A stretch of 64,000 bases of DNA, taken from assembly GCA_965644295.1 (NCBI GenBank), contig CBFFRP010000150.1, forward strand, positions 1-64,000. The letters are read 5' to 3'. The position numbers and the translations under genes are program-made. Position 1 is the stretch's first letter. Every line of letters starts with the position of its first letter. The notes under the pieces were generated by a model. That model was not told the origin of the DNA. It ran no database searches and saw nothing but the letters and a program-made list of their open reading frames with translations. Source of the DNA: Paraphysomonas bandaiensis (taxonomy: Eukaryota > Chrysophyceae). Of this stretch, positions 1 through 11,821 are shown piece after piece.

Positions 1-742
1 TGGCAGGACTGTACTTCAATTAATTGATATAAAATACCATCTTATTTCACTGAAAAGTTGCTATAAAACGGCATTTAAGTTGCAAGAATCGAAGATTCAT
101 GAAAAACTATAATACCCAAAATGAATGATCTTCTTTTCTTTAAATGGAAAAAACCATTGACACGACAGACCACCAGCAGGATGAGAAATATTTCGAGATC
201 AACATTGATGAAGTATATGGATGCCTTGGCCTCAGAGGTTGAAAGCACGATAAAAGCAATATTTCCAATGAATTTTGGTTTGATAGTTCATGGATGTACG
301 TGCAGCAAGGAACAATACTTTGCTGGTTTTGCTGCATGGATCGACACCAATGTGGTCTAGTTCAGAATGACGACGCAGCTCAATGTTTGATTGATGGTAG
401 CAAGCAATGGAAGCGAGTACGTCTTAATTAACAAACCCGTCACCGCAGCATGAAGCATTTGCATGCCACAACCAATAAGGTTGAAAGGTTGTGCAGTAGA
501 GCGTTATGACGGATTTGCACAAGAGTATGACTCCTAGGAAGTTAGAGCTATTTATGTTTTTACGCATGAACCGTCGCCTCTGGAATGAAACGTAGCTATA
601 TGGGCAGCTAATGTAGTTTAGAGTTTAGTAATAAATAAATACAATTAATTGCAATAATTGAAATTGAGACAGCAAGTAATAATTGCAATTATAATTTACT
701 ACAACCTGCATCAATTAATTGATATGCAGCCCTGTTGAATGG
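1..742 (+). mobile_element. hAT-superfamily DNA transposon, internally deleted remnant
   Basis: Terminal inverted repeats lie at 4-28 (starting CAGGACTG) and 710-734 (ending GCAGCCCTG), each next to the word CAATTAATTGAT. CAGG-type ends are typical of hAT elements. An 8-bp target duplication is typical too: positions 735-742 read TTGAATGG, and the only three bases left of the element (1-3, TGG) match its last three, so the rest of the left copy lies outside the window. Inside are broken pieces of a hAT-like transposase. The right half is homologous to the MITE at 14970-15249. The element is too short and interrupted to be autonomous. Confidence 0.75.
121..595 (+). pseudogene. hAT transposase fragments (dead)
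   Basis: Two coding remnants survive inside the hAT element. The first (121-360) has a stretch reading KYMDALASEVESTI and then FGLIVHGCTCSKEQYFAGFA, which resembles the region around the first catalytic Asp of oomycete-type hAT transposases; the usual DGW-like motif appears altered to HGC. The second (about 539-595) reads KLELFMFLRMNRRLWNET and stops, matching the C-terminal LKxNRxLW motif of the dimerisation region. Stops and a large deletion separate them. Assignment is by motif resemblance only. Confidence 0.55.
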
Positions 743-790
743 TGTTCACTTCGCGATGCTTTATTATGATGTAACTGTGCCTCTGACTTG

Positions 791-824
791 TAGTGCACCT
801 ACTATGTTAGTGCACCTACTATGT
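791..824. repeat. 17-bp tandem duplication
   Basis: The 17-mer TAGTGCACCTACTATGT occurs twice back to back (791-807 and 808-824). The rest of the stretch from 743 to 993, between the hAT element and the 3' end of the OST3-like gene, shows nothing recognisable. Confidence 0.8.
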
Positions 825-993
825 ACTACCACAATTTTATCAACATAAGGAGACAAGTGTGTACGAGTTCTGCTTATTTAACTGCTTACATCTATGAAAA
901 TATAATATATATTATATATAGTGGAATGCAAGTCAACTCTGGTATCAATCACCTACTACTATATAATGCTATTATACGCACTCTTCGGTTATA

Positions 994-2425
994 CTATTTC
1001 CATTCAGGAAAGTATGTTCTCTTCGCATAGTCTACAATAAGAAGTTTCGCTTTTTTCAGTACATCCTCAACACCTTTGCTGTCACGTAAAATGTATTCCG
1101 TGAGGCGATAGAGTCGTTTCAAAATACCGCTGTTCCTTTTTACCGAAGAGCTCATCCATATCCACATCTCGGGAGGCAGAGTATCTTGCAATCTATACCA
1201 CCCTGTCTTGGTCACATATGCATCGAATATTAGTACTACACATACTATAAAACCACTGAGGAATACTAGCACACTGACATGTCGAACAAGCCATATAGGA
1301 GCTTTCGTGGCATAGTGCGCGAATGCAAGTAGTCCAGCAGCAGCAATAGTTAAAGCAGCAATAAAAACACCTTCTAGAAGAAACTGGCCACGACCCTCAG
1401 GAGAAAAAATTCGACCAGTACCCATGGGACCCGGACCAACAAGAGGCGATGACCGAATGATACAGTATATAGACCCACTCACTCCAACGCAAAAGCACAA
1501 CTACAGAAGAATTGATTAGAAGATACCAAGACGGACTTTGCGGGTTAAATGCACAAATACACTCTAAAACCGAATTGTAGAAAAAAAGAAAATAGTAGCT
1601 TACCAGACATATTAACAGCCACAACGCTGGGGATCTGTACCATAACACCGCTTTGGAGAGATCACGCACAGCTTGATCCACCAAGAATGCAAGTATCACG
1701 CTCCCTCCACATAGGAAATAGAGAAACGGCTTGGGATCCATGGTGACTTTTACCTAGTCAACATATCAATTTACTCACAGTAGAGATGGCATGATATCAG
1801 TTGTAATACAAGTGTTGAAAAAACGACAGTGGAACAAACACAATCACTCTGTATAGGGAATACTCCATACCTCAACTCCAGTACGTTCTCTGAGAGCATC
1901 AAGAAAGGAAGCAACACCGGCATGAACTATTCCGGATTCTAACTCAAGTTTTTGAATTCCTTCTCTCTTAGAGTTCGCGTCTTTTGGAGGTACAATGAAT
2001 GTCCTGGGCACAGTCTGCAGTCCCAGTGTTTGGAATACCTTCTCAGCATTACTGACATCAATATCAAAAAATGCAATTTTAGAATGATTTGGTGCAGTAA
2101 GTATATCATATTGTTGATGATAATAATTAGCAACTGTTTCAATAACTTGACCACCAGATATACATGCACTACAATCATAACGTGCACCTTTCGCTGTAAA
2201 ATATAATACAGCATAATATAAACGTGGACGTTTTGTAATATATTTTGTAAATAATGTTTCAGTAAGACTTATAATTGATGAGTTTTTTGATAATTCAGCT
2301 ATTTCTATTAATGTATTGAATTCATTGGATGATCTCTTCGTATTAGTATGATCTGATGATATGGATGTCACTGTATGTATCCATAGTAATAAGGTTATAA
2401 GAAAATGTAGATGAAATGATTTCAT
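994..2425 (-). CDS. OST3/OST6-family oligosaccharyltransferase subunit (TUSC3/MAGT1-like)
   Basis: Predicted subunit of the ER oligosaccharyltransferase complex that transfers glycans to Asn. Family members carry a lumenal thioredoxin-like domain that holds cysteine-containing substrates, followed by four membrane helices. Three exons are inferred: 2425-1871, 1753-1604 and 1500-994, all phase 0 with GT-AG borders, giving about 403 residues. Residues 1-22 form a signal peptide (FLITLLLWIHTVTS). The thioredoxin-like domain contains a CxxC motif (DCSAC) and a later conserved VPRTF segment. Exons 2 and 3 encode hydrophobic helices, and the motif SGSIYCIIRSSPL occupies the position of the conserved SGxMxxxIRxxP of the family. 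Exon 1 is very AT-rich. Confidence 0.85.
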
Positions 2426-2556
2426 TGTTTTATATTTATAGTGAATTTAAGTAGAAAGATGTGATCTAGTTGTGTATTAGTAGTTGGGTTCTATGAACTC
2501 AGTTATATCTATATAGGATGGTACTCTGGGGAGGATGGTTGTGCATGTCGATTTTA

Positions 2557-2654
2557 TCGATTTATTTCATTGAAAAGTCATCGTTTTTTCATTAAAAAGT
2601 AACTTTTTTTCACTTTTCACTGAAAAAACGATGATTTTTCAATGAAATAAACGA
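2557..2654. repeat. Long near-perfect palindrome (hairpin-forming)
   Basis: The arm at 2557-2600 pairs with the arm at 2612-2654 (44 and 43 nt, only a handful of mismatches) around an 11-nt loop. It lies upstream of the OST3-like gene, between it and the pogo element. It could be the core of a foldback/MITE insertion, because related strings (TTTCACTGAAAAGT) also occur near position 45 in the hAT remnant. No coding sequence lies in the 2426-2806 interval. Confidence 0.8.
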
Positions 2655-2808
2655 TGAACAAATCAATAAACCACCCCCTGTGAATAGAGTTGTGCAGAAG
2701 ATGCTCCTGTATATAGATATACAGTAGGTCATATATGCATATACCGCCGTATGTGTTGTATGCATATACAGTATATGCCCCGTTTGTTCCTTTAATATTT
2801 TTGTAGTA

Positions 2809-2830
2809 CAGTGCACTCTCGATATGATCA
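2809..2830 (+). repeat. Left terminal inverted repeat of pogo-like element
   Basis: Twenty-two bases starting CAGTGCACTCTCG, perfectly inverted at 4757-4778 and flanked by TA. An inner motif, CACTCTCGTTATG, follows at about 2847 in the same orientation. Confidence 0.9.
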
Positions 2831-3073
2831 TCGATGTATGGTCAACACTCTCGTTATGGGAAACGGAATAGGCATTGGTACGGGGTTTTTAGCATGAAAA
2901 CCCCGATTTTATATAAATCCTTAGTTTTTAATAAAAAACCCCTCTTTTGGGTTAGGGTTTTGTGAAAGTGTTGGATATGTGCAGAGAGTACAATACTGCT
3001 GTATGCAATAATCATGAACACATTCATTACATATACATACATTACTGCATTTGTTCGTCTGCTGTACGCAGCG

Positions 3074-4463
3074 ATGTCAGATGAATGCAGCATCGGTACC
3101 AAGCGCAAGAAATCGTTGAGTAGTTTCTCGGATGTGCAGAAATATAATTTTGTGAAAGAATATAAAGAGGGTCATTTCAAAACCCTCAAGCAATTCGTTG
3201 CGTACAAGGGAAACATATTTAGCCCTTCAGCATTAAGTAAATGGATTAAAGCCTGCAATGATGGAACACTGAAGATAGAAACTTGCACAGGCCGCAAGAA
3301 GCAACGGAAGGGTTCATTTCCTGAGGTTGAGAAAAAAATTGTTGACTACATTAAATTTCGCCAAGAAAACTACAAGACGGATAAATGCGGCTTGAGCTGG
3401 TTGTACCTGCAGCAGAAGGCTAAGGATTATGCAAAGGTCTACAAGATCCAGAAGAAAATAATACATATTCTAAACATTGTGGTATAGACGACGATATGGA
3501 AAACAACAATGCATTATATTGCTGGACAATTGCTCGTCCCACGTCGGCATTGATATAACCTTATATCCTTCGTACATTTCATTAGTTTTTTTGCCGCCGA
3601 GGCTGACTTCGCGTCATCAGCCAATGGACATGGGTATTATTGCTGCAATCAAAGTAGGCTACAAATATAATCTCCTGCATACACTGCTTTCTGTTTTCGA
3701 TAACGTGCAGCAATATGAAAGTGTTAAGTCGGCCATACCAAGAGCGCGGAGAGGTTGCAAAGGAATTATGTACGGTTTGAAACCACATATCTTGGACTGT
3801 ATGAATATACTGGATGATGTATGGAAAGGTGAACGGTATTGCAGTGATGAAACAATTGGAAGATGCTGGCGCAAAGCGAATTGTTTGCCACTACCAATGC
3901 AGCAGGAACTGATTAATAAATTCGGCTCAGCGGATAGATATGTATCTAAAATATCTGACGAAAATCTCTATTCAATGTGCAACCTACTGTCAACTCTGTG
4001 TATCAAAGTTAAGGAGCTTCCAGATGTGCCTGATATAGTTTCAGGAATTACTGAGATGTTTTCTTTTAGTGCCGAACAGCGAACCAGCGCAGTCGAGTTA
4101 TGGTGTGATGTTGAAAGTGATCAATTGGTAATCGAAACTGAAATTGAGGAAGCCATGGAGCGCTTGGAATCTTTTTCTATTTCTCCGCAAATACCGCTGG
4201 TGGATGATGATTGTCAAAGTGATACAAATATAGACCGCGCGTCTTCATCTACGGTAACTTTGAATCAATTCAATGATGCCATGCGAGTTGTATATGACTT
4301 TACTATGGAAAGTAGTAGTGAAAATTCTGCTACCTGGCACTACACGTTTGTTAAGACCGCTTCAGAAGTGACTAGAAGTTACTTAGAGAAGCGCGCAAAA
4401 TCTTCGTCACAACGAACGATACAACAATTTTTCTCGGTGCAGAGATCTAATTCTACACTATAG
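3074..4463 (+). pseudogene. pogo/jerky-type transposase, catalytic core interrupted
   Basis: The first part (Met at 3074, up to about 3475) carries an N-terminal helix-turn-helix of the psq/CENP-B type (SFSDVQKYNFVKEY, then SPSALSKWI). The second part, in another frame (3477-4463), begins inside the DDE domain with the second catalytic Asp (IILLDNCSSH) and continues to the third (HQPMDMGII). It then has a long C-terminal region with an acidic stretch. The segment that should contain the first catalytic Asp, about 100 residues, is missing between the parts, so the protein cannot be catalytic. An intron at the junction could fix the frame but not the lost motif. Confidence 0.75.
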
Positions 4464-4756
4464 CAGTTATGTAGTAATTCTAGGTTATACAGCTGTCCTA
4501 TTGTAGCTAAGATCAGACAACGCATGCCTATGATGTAATAACAAGGCTATTTTAAATATTTAAACATAGAGGTAGGAGTTTTGAGCATAAAGCCATGGTT
4601 TTAATATCCAAAAACTGAGTTTTACAAAAAATATCTGGGTTTTTTCTACAAAACCGGGTTTTTTACAAAAAAAAATGGTTTCTATAAAATAAAACTGGGG
4701 TTTCTAATGGTCAACACTCTCGTTATGAGAAATAGTTTGCCTATGGTACAGACCCT

Positions 4757-4778
4757 TGATCATATCGAGAGTGCACTG
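4757..4778 (-). repeat. Right terminal inverted repeat of pogo-like element
   Basis: Exact reverse complement of the left end, followed by TA. Its inner partner (about 4715-4727) is oriented like the left-end copies, not inverted. Confidence 0.9.
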
Positions 4779-4780
4779 TA

Positions 4781-5093
4781 CAGTATTGTGTACTGTAATC
4801 CGTATGCTGTATGTGTAATCCGTATACAAAGTATTTATACAAAGTATATTATGGTATACAGCATACAACTGACCATATTCTATGTGATTGCACGAGCACC
4901 AATCATATCTACTGTCCATACCATTCATTCATTTCACCACCTTCACTTCTTCTCACTTTATCTTTTTCTTCTTAACTCCCACCCTTTACATACATACATA
5001 CATACATACATATATAGAGTGAGACTCCTCATTACATACATCTCTATCTATACTATACATTAACACTATAATCCATACATTCACTATATTATC
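4781..5093 (+). promoter_or_regulatory. Upstream region of NMD3
   Basis: Pyrimidine-rich on the sense strand (CATTCATTTCACCACCTTC at about 4923), with seven CATA units at about 4988-5014. GTATGCTGTATR words occur at about 4801 (+) and 4855 (-). No gene. Confidence 0.5.
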
Positions 5094-7272
5094 ATGACAG
5101 AAGAATATGGTTCATTACCAACCATGTTATGTTGTATATGTGGGACAGAAATACTTCATAATGCAGCAAACATGTGTGTTGCTTGTTTAAGGAATGAAGT
5201 TGATATTACTGAAGGTATACCAGCTCAATTAACTATACATAATTGTCGTGGATGTAACAGGTTAGATACACTTTTATCTCCTTTATTCATTCCTTAAACA
5301 TTCATAGATTCCTCTTACCACCATGGCAAAAGGTTGAATTAGAGTCAAAGGAACTCATGTCAGCTTGTTTAAGGAAGATACCTGGACTATCTAAGGTACA
5401 TATAATCTCATACATTAACTGATATATATATACTTATGAGAATATATATATAGTTGAAAGTTGTCGACGCAGTATGGATATGGACAGAACCACACTCATT
5501 AAGACTTAAAATTAAGCTCACTATTCAGAAAGAAGTTATGAATGGGGCAATTCTACAGCAGGCCAGCATTATTGATTTCGTTATCCGTAATCAGCAGTGT
5601 AAACAATGTCAAGCGTATTATGCACAAGGAATGTGGACCTCTGTTGTACAAGTTCGTCAACATGTACCGCATAAGAGGACATTTTACTACCTCGAGCAAT
5701 TATTGCTCAAAGAGAGTGCCCACGCTGATTGCCTTCAGATTGTTACGTTCAAAGATGGAATGGACTTTTATTTTATGGAAAAGCAACAAGGACTCAAATT
5801 CATTGACTTCCTCGAGAGTCATGTTCCGATTAAAGTGAAATACTCTCGGAAGCTGCTCACAGCAGACCATAAGAGTAACGTTGGAAAATTTAAGCATAAC
5901 CACATGGTTACCATTGCACCAGTCTGTAAGGTATGCTATTCTGGCATTATAAGTTACTATGCTCTGCAGCAAGTTCCTTGGTTCTGGTGCATTGTAGTTG
6001 TGGCAAAGCGTTGTCATGTGTTATGATAATCGTCTTACATCTGTGCGTAGGATGACTTGGTGCTCTTACCCGCAGCTTTGGCCCGTAACCTTAGCAACAT
6101 TAGTCGTATTGTGTTAGTAAAAGGCATTGGGTCTGGTATTCAAGTTATCGATCCCTTTACAGGAGAGGTAGGCTTTTTTTAAATGCCCACATGTTAATCG
6201 ATGCAATGATGTGTAACGATACGTATGTCATCTACTTGTACCACTTGTACCTCTGTGTGCACTGATATATGGTTTTAGCGACAAGAGATTAACACAGAAA
6301 AGTATTTTCGAGATGAATTTGGGGCTGTTATGACCGCTAAACAGCTCACCACTTACGTAGTCCTCTCCGTAGAGCCCGTCTTGGTCGACTCTCGGCCCTC
6401 TTCGAAAAAACGAGGGCTTGATAGGAAGATGAGGGTCGCAGAATGTGTAGTAGCACGGGAGAGAGATTTTGGTGTTAACGACACCCAGTTCACATGCCTT
6501 ACACACCTTGGTAATATTCTGAGAGAGGGCGACTTTGTTCAAGGGTTAGTGGCACGTGTTGTATTTGATTTGAATATTCGAAATTTACACATGTATTTTT
6601 ATAATGTTCATATGCTTACGTTGTGCCATATACACTAATCAACTCACCGCTATGTTTTCGATCAGTTATGACTTAACAACTGCACCATGGGCTAACGATG
6701 AGTTAGACGGCCCTAAGATGAAGGGTGATATTCCTGATCTAATGCTTGTTAGAAAGGTAGGCGTGTTGTAACGCATCGTATATGTATGCCTTACGACTGC
6801 CCTATACTTAGTTGGTGTATTTTATATTTTCCTAATTACATGTCTATAGTACTATGCGGCGAAGAAAAACCGTATGTGGGACCTCAAAAAGATGGATGCC
6901 GATGAATATGAAAATCAGCTCTCATCTAGAGAGAATCAGGCAGAGGAAGCAGACTATGAGCTGTTTATGCAAGAGCTAGATGCAGATAAGGAAATGAGAG
7001 CCAATGTGAATCTATACAAGACGAAGGCCGCACAGAGAAATGCACAGAAGGAGAGAGAAGAACGGATGAGTGATGGTGAAAGTGATGATGAAGATGTACG
7101 ATTAGATGAGCTTTTGGATGGTCTTGAGTTGAATGAAGATAGACGCAAAGTAGATTTTGAGCAGGGAGAAATATTGTCCTCTGAGGCAGCTGCCAGTATT
7201 CCTGCTGTGCCTCTAGAAACACAGGCATTTGATGAAGCACAGTACAACCCCAAGGACTTCAAGTTTATTTGA
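5094..7272 (+). CDS. NMD3: 60S ribosomal export protein NMD3
   Basis: Nuclear export adaptor of the pre-60S ribosomal subunit, bridging it to the exportin CRM1. Seven exons are inferred: 5094-5260, 5308-5395, 5454-5930, 6051-6167, 6279-6544, 6666-6756 and 6850-7272. All joins keep frame, giving about 542 residues, close to the roughly 500 usual for the family. The N-terminus has the diagnostic paired zinc-binding CxxC motifs (CCICG, CVAC, CRGC, later CKQC and CKVC). The segment NRFLLPPWQKVELES created by splicing exons 1 and 2 matches the family signature. The C-terminus (exon 7) is acidic and charged, as expected for the export-signal-bearing tail. The gene is convergent with the hydroxylase on the other strand. 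Confidence 0.95.
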
Positions 7273-7937
7273 AGGCATTGTTTGGTATCTAATTGTAATT
7301 CAGTCAGATTATCATGTGGTACATTCATAGTGTAGTACATACTCACATTACAAAACCATATCGTATATATCTCGTAGCTATTTCATATATTTATAACATG
7401 TAAAAATATGATGAGTCTGTCATCATGAGTTGTTGGTTTATTAGTCTGTCATAAATTTGATACCTTTACACACCAGCAAATGCTTTTGGGATGCACAACT
7501 GTAGTGTATAGTATAGGTTTCTTCTTTCTTCAATCTAATACGAGTCAGTGTGGTGGTAATATCGTAATAGGCGTATAGCTACGTACGTAGTGCATCAGTT
7601 AATTGGACAGCAGGTCATAATCGAGATCATAATTATCTACAACCTGCGTTTTTCTTAGTATACGACAACTCTATCCTGTCCTACTATCATTTCGTTTCAC
7701 CTGGCTATTGCACACTATATACTATACATCATTCAGCAGAACTTAACAGTGTATCTAATTAAAAAGTTCATGTATTGTAGAAGAAAAGTGGGAGCGGAAG
7801 ATTTTTAACCACTTCCTCAAAACTATATATAGTATCCAATGTAGCAGTCGTCTATTTACCTCTATTTATTGGTCGACGGCGATGTGGCCGGCAACGAGAA
7901 ATACCCAAGATGTATCCGACGGAAGAAAAGAGAGAGA
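7273..7937. other. Intergenic region between convergent NMD3 and hydroxylase
   Basis: AT-rich, no gene seen. It contains a short stretch (7607-7648) resembling the hAT MITE family and probably the 3' ends of both neighbouring transcripts. Confidence 0.5.
7607..7648 (+). repeat. Fragment related to the hAT MITE family
   Basis: About 42 nt (ACAGCAGGTC ... ACAACCTGCG) aligns with a few differences to 669-709 of the hAT remnant and to the matching part of the MITE at 14970-15249. No ends or target duplication are visible, so this is an old fragment or a chance resemblance. Confidence 0.4.
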
Positions 7938-10831
7938 TTAAGTAGTATACTGTTTAGCACTAAAAACTGAATGCCACACCACGTACACTAATACTAAATC
8001 AGTTAACTGAACAACTGTAGCCAACTCCCTCTCATTGTGAATCGCTATGACTGACTTCAAATTCCATCTGCAAATTTGACAGCTCTGTCCACCCATACCG
8101 TGCTGAAGGAACAAAAATTTTAACACACCATGCGTCAAAGAGAGAAATAAAATATGTACACATTCAATCAAAGCTACCCAGTATTACGTATCATATATAA
8201 AATACACCACTAAACACCTCACTGTGCTATTTACAAAACAATAGGCACAAATTCGTCTCACCTGGTGAGAGGATTGTATCTTGCATGAAAGGGCTTTTTC
8301 ACGTGCTCACAATAGTTCCTCATCTTGTCTTTCGCATCTCCGAGGCTAGCAAAAATAAGAAATCAAAAAACAATGTTATTTCGAATGATATTTTCAGCAG
8401 GATATAAATATATATACCAATTGAAATACTAAGTCAACAAATTCTACATTTACTTAACCGGTACCTAATACAAAAATGTACATATATTACCTCTCAGCAA
8501 CAAAGTATATCGGCTGGTAGCACGTAATCGGGAACTGAGTCATGCCGGCTTCCTTGGGGTCCCATGGGCGCAGTTCAGGACGTTCGTCAGTTCCTCCAGC
8601 AGGACTATTTTCCACAAAATATTACGTCATGTGGAAAAACGACAAAAGTGGTGGACAAAATATGTACGCTGAAAATCATTCACTACATTTACAAAAAACG
8701 GTCCATACTAATATGGAATACTACTATCGCCATATATACTGACAGCTACGCACCGGTCGGGGGAGCATGAGTACTCTAGCTCTCCGAATGAAGATAAAAG
8801 GCCTACGAGACAAAAAACAAATCAGTTTCGCCAATACAAATCGGTAACATCGTGCGACACACATGAAATGCGAATCATATGAGTATGCCATTTCGTCGCC
8901 AAGCACGAAAACATTAATATCTACCTGCACCGTAAGCCTTGACTTCCCCATTTTCCTTGAGTAAGCCAAACTCAACAGAGTGCCAGTAGCATGCCGCCAG
9001 CTTCTCGATATCTTCGTCACTAGCGCCTGCAATGTATATTAAAAAGGAGAAGTGTTGATGGGGAAAATATGTATACGTATCAGTGGACGTATATGCATTA
9101 CAGTTACGCGTACAAAAAACGTAAAGTCTTAAGTAAGGTTAATCCGCACCTAGAGATGCCAACCCTATCTCTTGGCTAAAATCCGCAAAATCGGGGTCTG
9201 CGAACATGGGTGCATGACCCAGTAATTCATGACAGATATCTGAAAGTGATTAAGGTTACAAGGGGTGTGACACACGCATGCAATCATTGCATCAACACAA
9301 TGTAGATTTCCTACCTGGCTCAGGAGTATAAAGCGGTTTCGAGTGATGCCTGGTACAACGTATGATAATTAGTGTAAGTATATATACTATGCACATATCG
9401 TCCAGCAGCACCTTATGTACTGCGTTGAAAAGAAAACACGGAAGGCAAGCCCGCTTAAGAAGTCTCTCGATGAGAGCAGACCAGCCACAGGCCTCAGACG
9501 AAACCCTGTCTGTGTCTAGATATATAAGTTCTATTAGAAGCTCTCAACTTTTCTCCGTGCAGACACCACCACTCACCATAAGAAAGTCCGAAATATCTTG
9601 TGCCTGTGGTATGCGGTTGTTGCTATACCCGCAGTACCTCTTCATTAGCGCCAGTGAGTGTAAGTATTCCTTGCAAGCATACTTCTCCTGCAGTTCTGAC
9701 AGACGGTCGAACACCGCGCCCCTAAGAGACGAGACACGTTAATACAAAATCTCCGTATGTGTCAATGCTGTGTGACATCTTGCTCGCATACGTACAACAC
9801 ATTTGGAACTCACCAAGTATCTATCTCATTCTGAGTGTAGGTGATGTGGGGAATGGGGGTACCCTGGGAGTAGTTCATAGCAATATCTGCCAGTTCACTC
9901 CGACGAGCCCGGTAGACTGCAACAAAACGATATCACAAGGAAACATACGTAAACAATTACGAATACAACAACCATTATGGCGACTATAGACTGCACCATA
10001 TAAAACCAATTGCACTTTATTAAATTCCTAATTACCTTTGTCATGAAATCCAGGGTGGTCTGCCTCCAGGTCCGTTCCTACAGGGAGCAGCAGAGGTGCA
10101 GTCATAAACAAGTCGAAAAACATAAAGTGACATCTAATAAGGTTTGGAACACAATTAGAACCCACCTGCATCAAGAACTCGGTTTGCAATTTTATCCAGG
10201 TCGTTGATTTGCCTATTATTTTTAAGTCAAAGAGATGACTTCAAATGATTCGTGGCTACCTGGGAAACCACGGCACTTCTTTCTCATCCAATATAAGCGT
10301 ATTGCTGCTCAATACATCATAAGTCACTAAGATAAACAAGTTTGCAAAATGCCCACTTCTTACCTGCACTGCTTTCTGAGCTCAGTAAGCAACTTATCAG
10401 TTTTTGTGTCGCCGACTTGTCCTACACGCGTACACAAATCATACATGCTCTATATATATTAACACACAATATTACCGTAGAAGTCCATGAATATAAGGAA
10501 ACCATTCGAATCCCTATCCAAATCAATGATTATATGTATATATATAATGATAATAATACTACCGTTTGCTTGGTCTGGATTCAATATGTGTGAGATCGAT
10601 ATCATACTTCCAAAAGTATTTTAATATATCATAAAGTGCACCCGGTTGATGTGGTATTTCCGTTAAAATCGAAATACGTGGTTGCTATAGTAATTATACA
10701 ACCATAATTAATTAATAATAGTACATACATACATACATACATACCTCATACACAGAGAATAATCTAGATGCAATACGAGGAGTTGAAGTAGTGAGTGCAA
10801 CACGTCGTACAGGTAGTAAATGACGTAACAT
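7938..10831 (-). CDS. PAH: Aromatic amino acid hydroxylase (phenylalanine 4-monooxygenase type) with ACT domain
   Basis: Pterin-dependent iron enzyme converting phenylalanine to tyrosine. The gene is split into about 17 short exons starting at Met 10831. Residues 1-29 ([19 protein letters not shown]) resemble a mitochondrial presequence. A regulatory ACT domain follows ([19 protein letters not shown], then HIESRPSK). The catalytic domain has [32 protein letters not shown], the iron-binding His pair in [16 protein letters not shown], the Glu ligand in [21 protein letters not shown], and [10 protein letters not shown]. All joins down to about 8260 preserve frame. The last exon (to 7938) is uncertain, because its translation does not show the expected C-terminal helix. 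The gene is divergent from the PKG gene across a CATA array. The choice of phenylalanine over tyrosine or tryptophan as substrate is inferred. Confidence 0.93.
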
Positions 10832-10965
10832 ATTAGTTTGATAAGATTTGTTTAATAGATAAGTTGTTTGATACTATGTATATATATATATATAGTTATG
10901 TATGTATGTATAGTTATGTAAGTTGAGTTGCTTCGTTGTTGTTGTTGTATGTATTGAACATCAAT

Positions 10966-11154
10966 CATACATACATACATACATACATACATACATACAT
11001 ACATACATACATACATACATACATACATACATACATACATACATACATACATACATACATACATACATACATACATACATACATACATACATACATACAT
11101 ACATACATACATACATACATACATACATACATACATACATACATACATACATAC
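10966..11154. repeat. (CATA)n microsatellite, about 47 units
   Basis: Uninterrupted tetranucleotide array of 189 bp. A shorter CATA run (about 10721-10744) lies just inside intron 1 of the hydroxylase. Confidence 0.98.
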
Positions 11155-11264
11155 TTCGTACACTATACATATATATGGTATACAGTGTATGCGGCATGGA
11201 CCATATGGAGCATGCTATATATATATGCAGTTCCAGATGACAACCAGTATATATATACTCACAG

Positions 11265-11276
11265 TACTGCTGTATA
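11265..11276 (+). promoter_or_regulatory. Recurrent intergenic word TACTGCTGTATA, copy 1
   Basis: Exact 12-mer in the hydroxylase/PKG divergent promoter. The identical word recurs at 18402, 40088 and 44687 (reverse strand), always between genes. Function unknown; a transcription-factor site is inferred. Confidence 0.5.
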
Positions 11277-11821
11277 TATTTTTTACGGGATGTATTACGG
11301 ATAGATGTACTGCTGCGCAGGTATATATATACACAGCGTACCCATATATATGTCTCGTAGTACCATAAATCTAGATACGTACACCAGTACACTTCAGTTG
11401 TTCTTGTACAGCTCCTCTATATACATTCAGCAGCGTATTGTATATTTTTGTTCCAAGATGCCTCTAATATTGAGTCAACAATTATCTGTAGTCCAACCGT
11501 AGTTGTATGTAGGTTATATAGCCAAATTTTGCTTCAATTTATTCCCGAAAAAATAAGATGTTGACTGCCGATACAAGTGTACCGATGTACCTATGTATGT
11601 ATATATCCTCCTAATGACAGTTGTTCATATACATTACCACACTCTCCCTATAAAACCATATATCATCTCCATCTAACTTAATTATCATTCTTATTCTTAT
11701 TCTCTTCTCTCACTACTCTCATACACCTCTACTCTACCATATCTAACCCCCCATAACACTCCTATATATCTACATATGACACACTCCACTACACAGTAAT
11801 TCATAGCATATATATACAAAG

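Larger units (their letters stand above)
2807..4780 (+). mobile_element. pogo/Tigger-like Tc1/mariner DNA transposon, defective
   Basis: The 22-bp ends at 2809-2830 and 4757-4778 are perfect inverted copies beginning CAGTGCACTCTCG, and each is flanked by TA (2807-2808 and 4779-4780). This is the TA target duplication and CAGT terminus expected of pogo-type elements. The interior holds a split transposase-like gene. Subterminal DNA at both ends is rich in AAAACC/GGTTTT strings, and a second motif close to the terminal one (CACTCTCGTTATG) lies just inside each end. The perfect termini suggest either recent mobilisation in trans or a young age. Confidence 0.88.
10832..11821. promoter_or_regulatory. 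Divergent promoter region, hydroxylase / PKG
   Basis: The 990 bp between two divergently transcribed genes hold a 189-bp CATA array (10966-11154), the word TACTGCTGTATA at 11265-11276 with a partial copy (TACTGCTG) at 11308, and a pyrimidine-rich stretch on the + strand at about 11690-11760 just before the PKG start. No ORF here is credible. Confidence 0.55.

Noticed and set aside
10966-11154. CRISPR-like repeat array
   Set aside because: The repeats are a pure 4-bp microsatellite with no spacers, in a eukaryotic genome.
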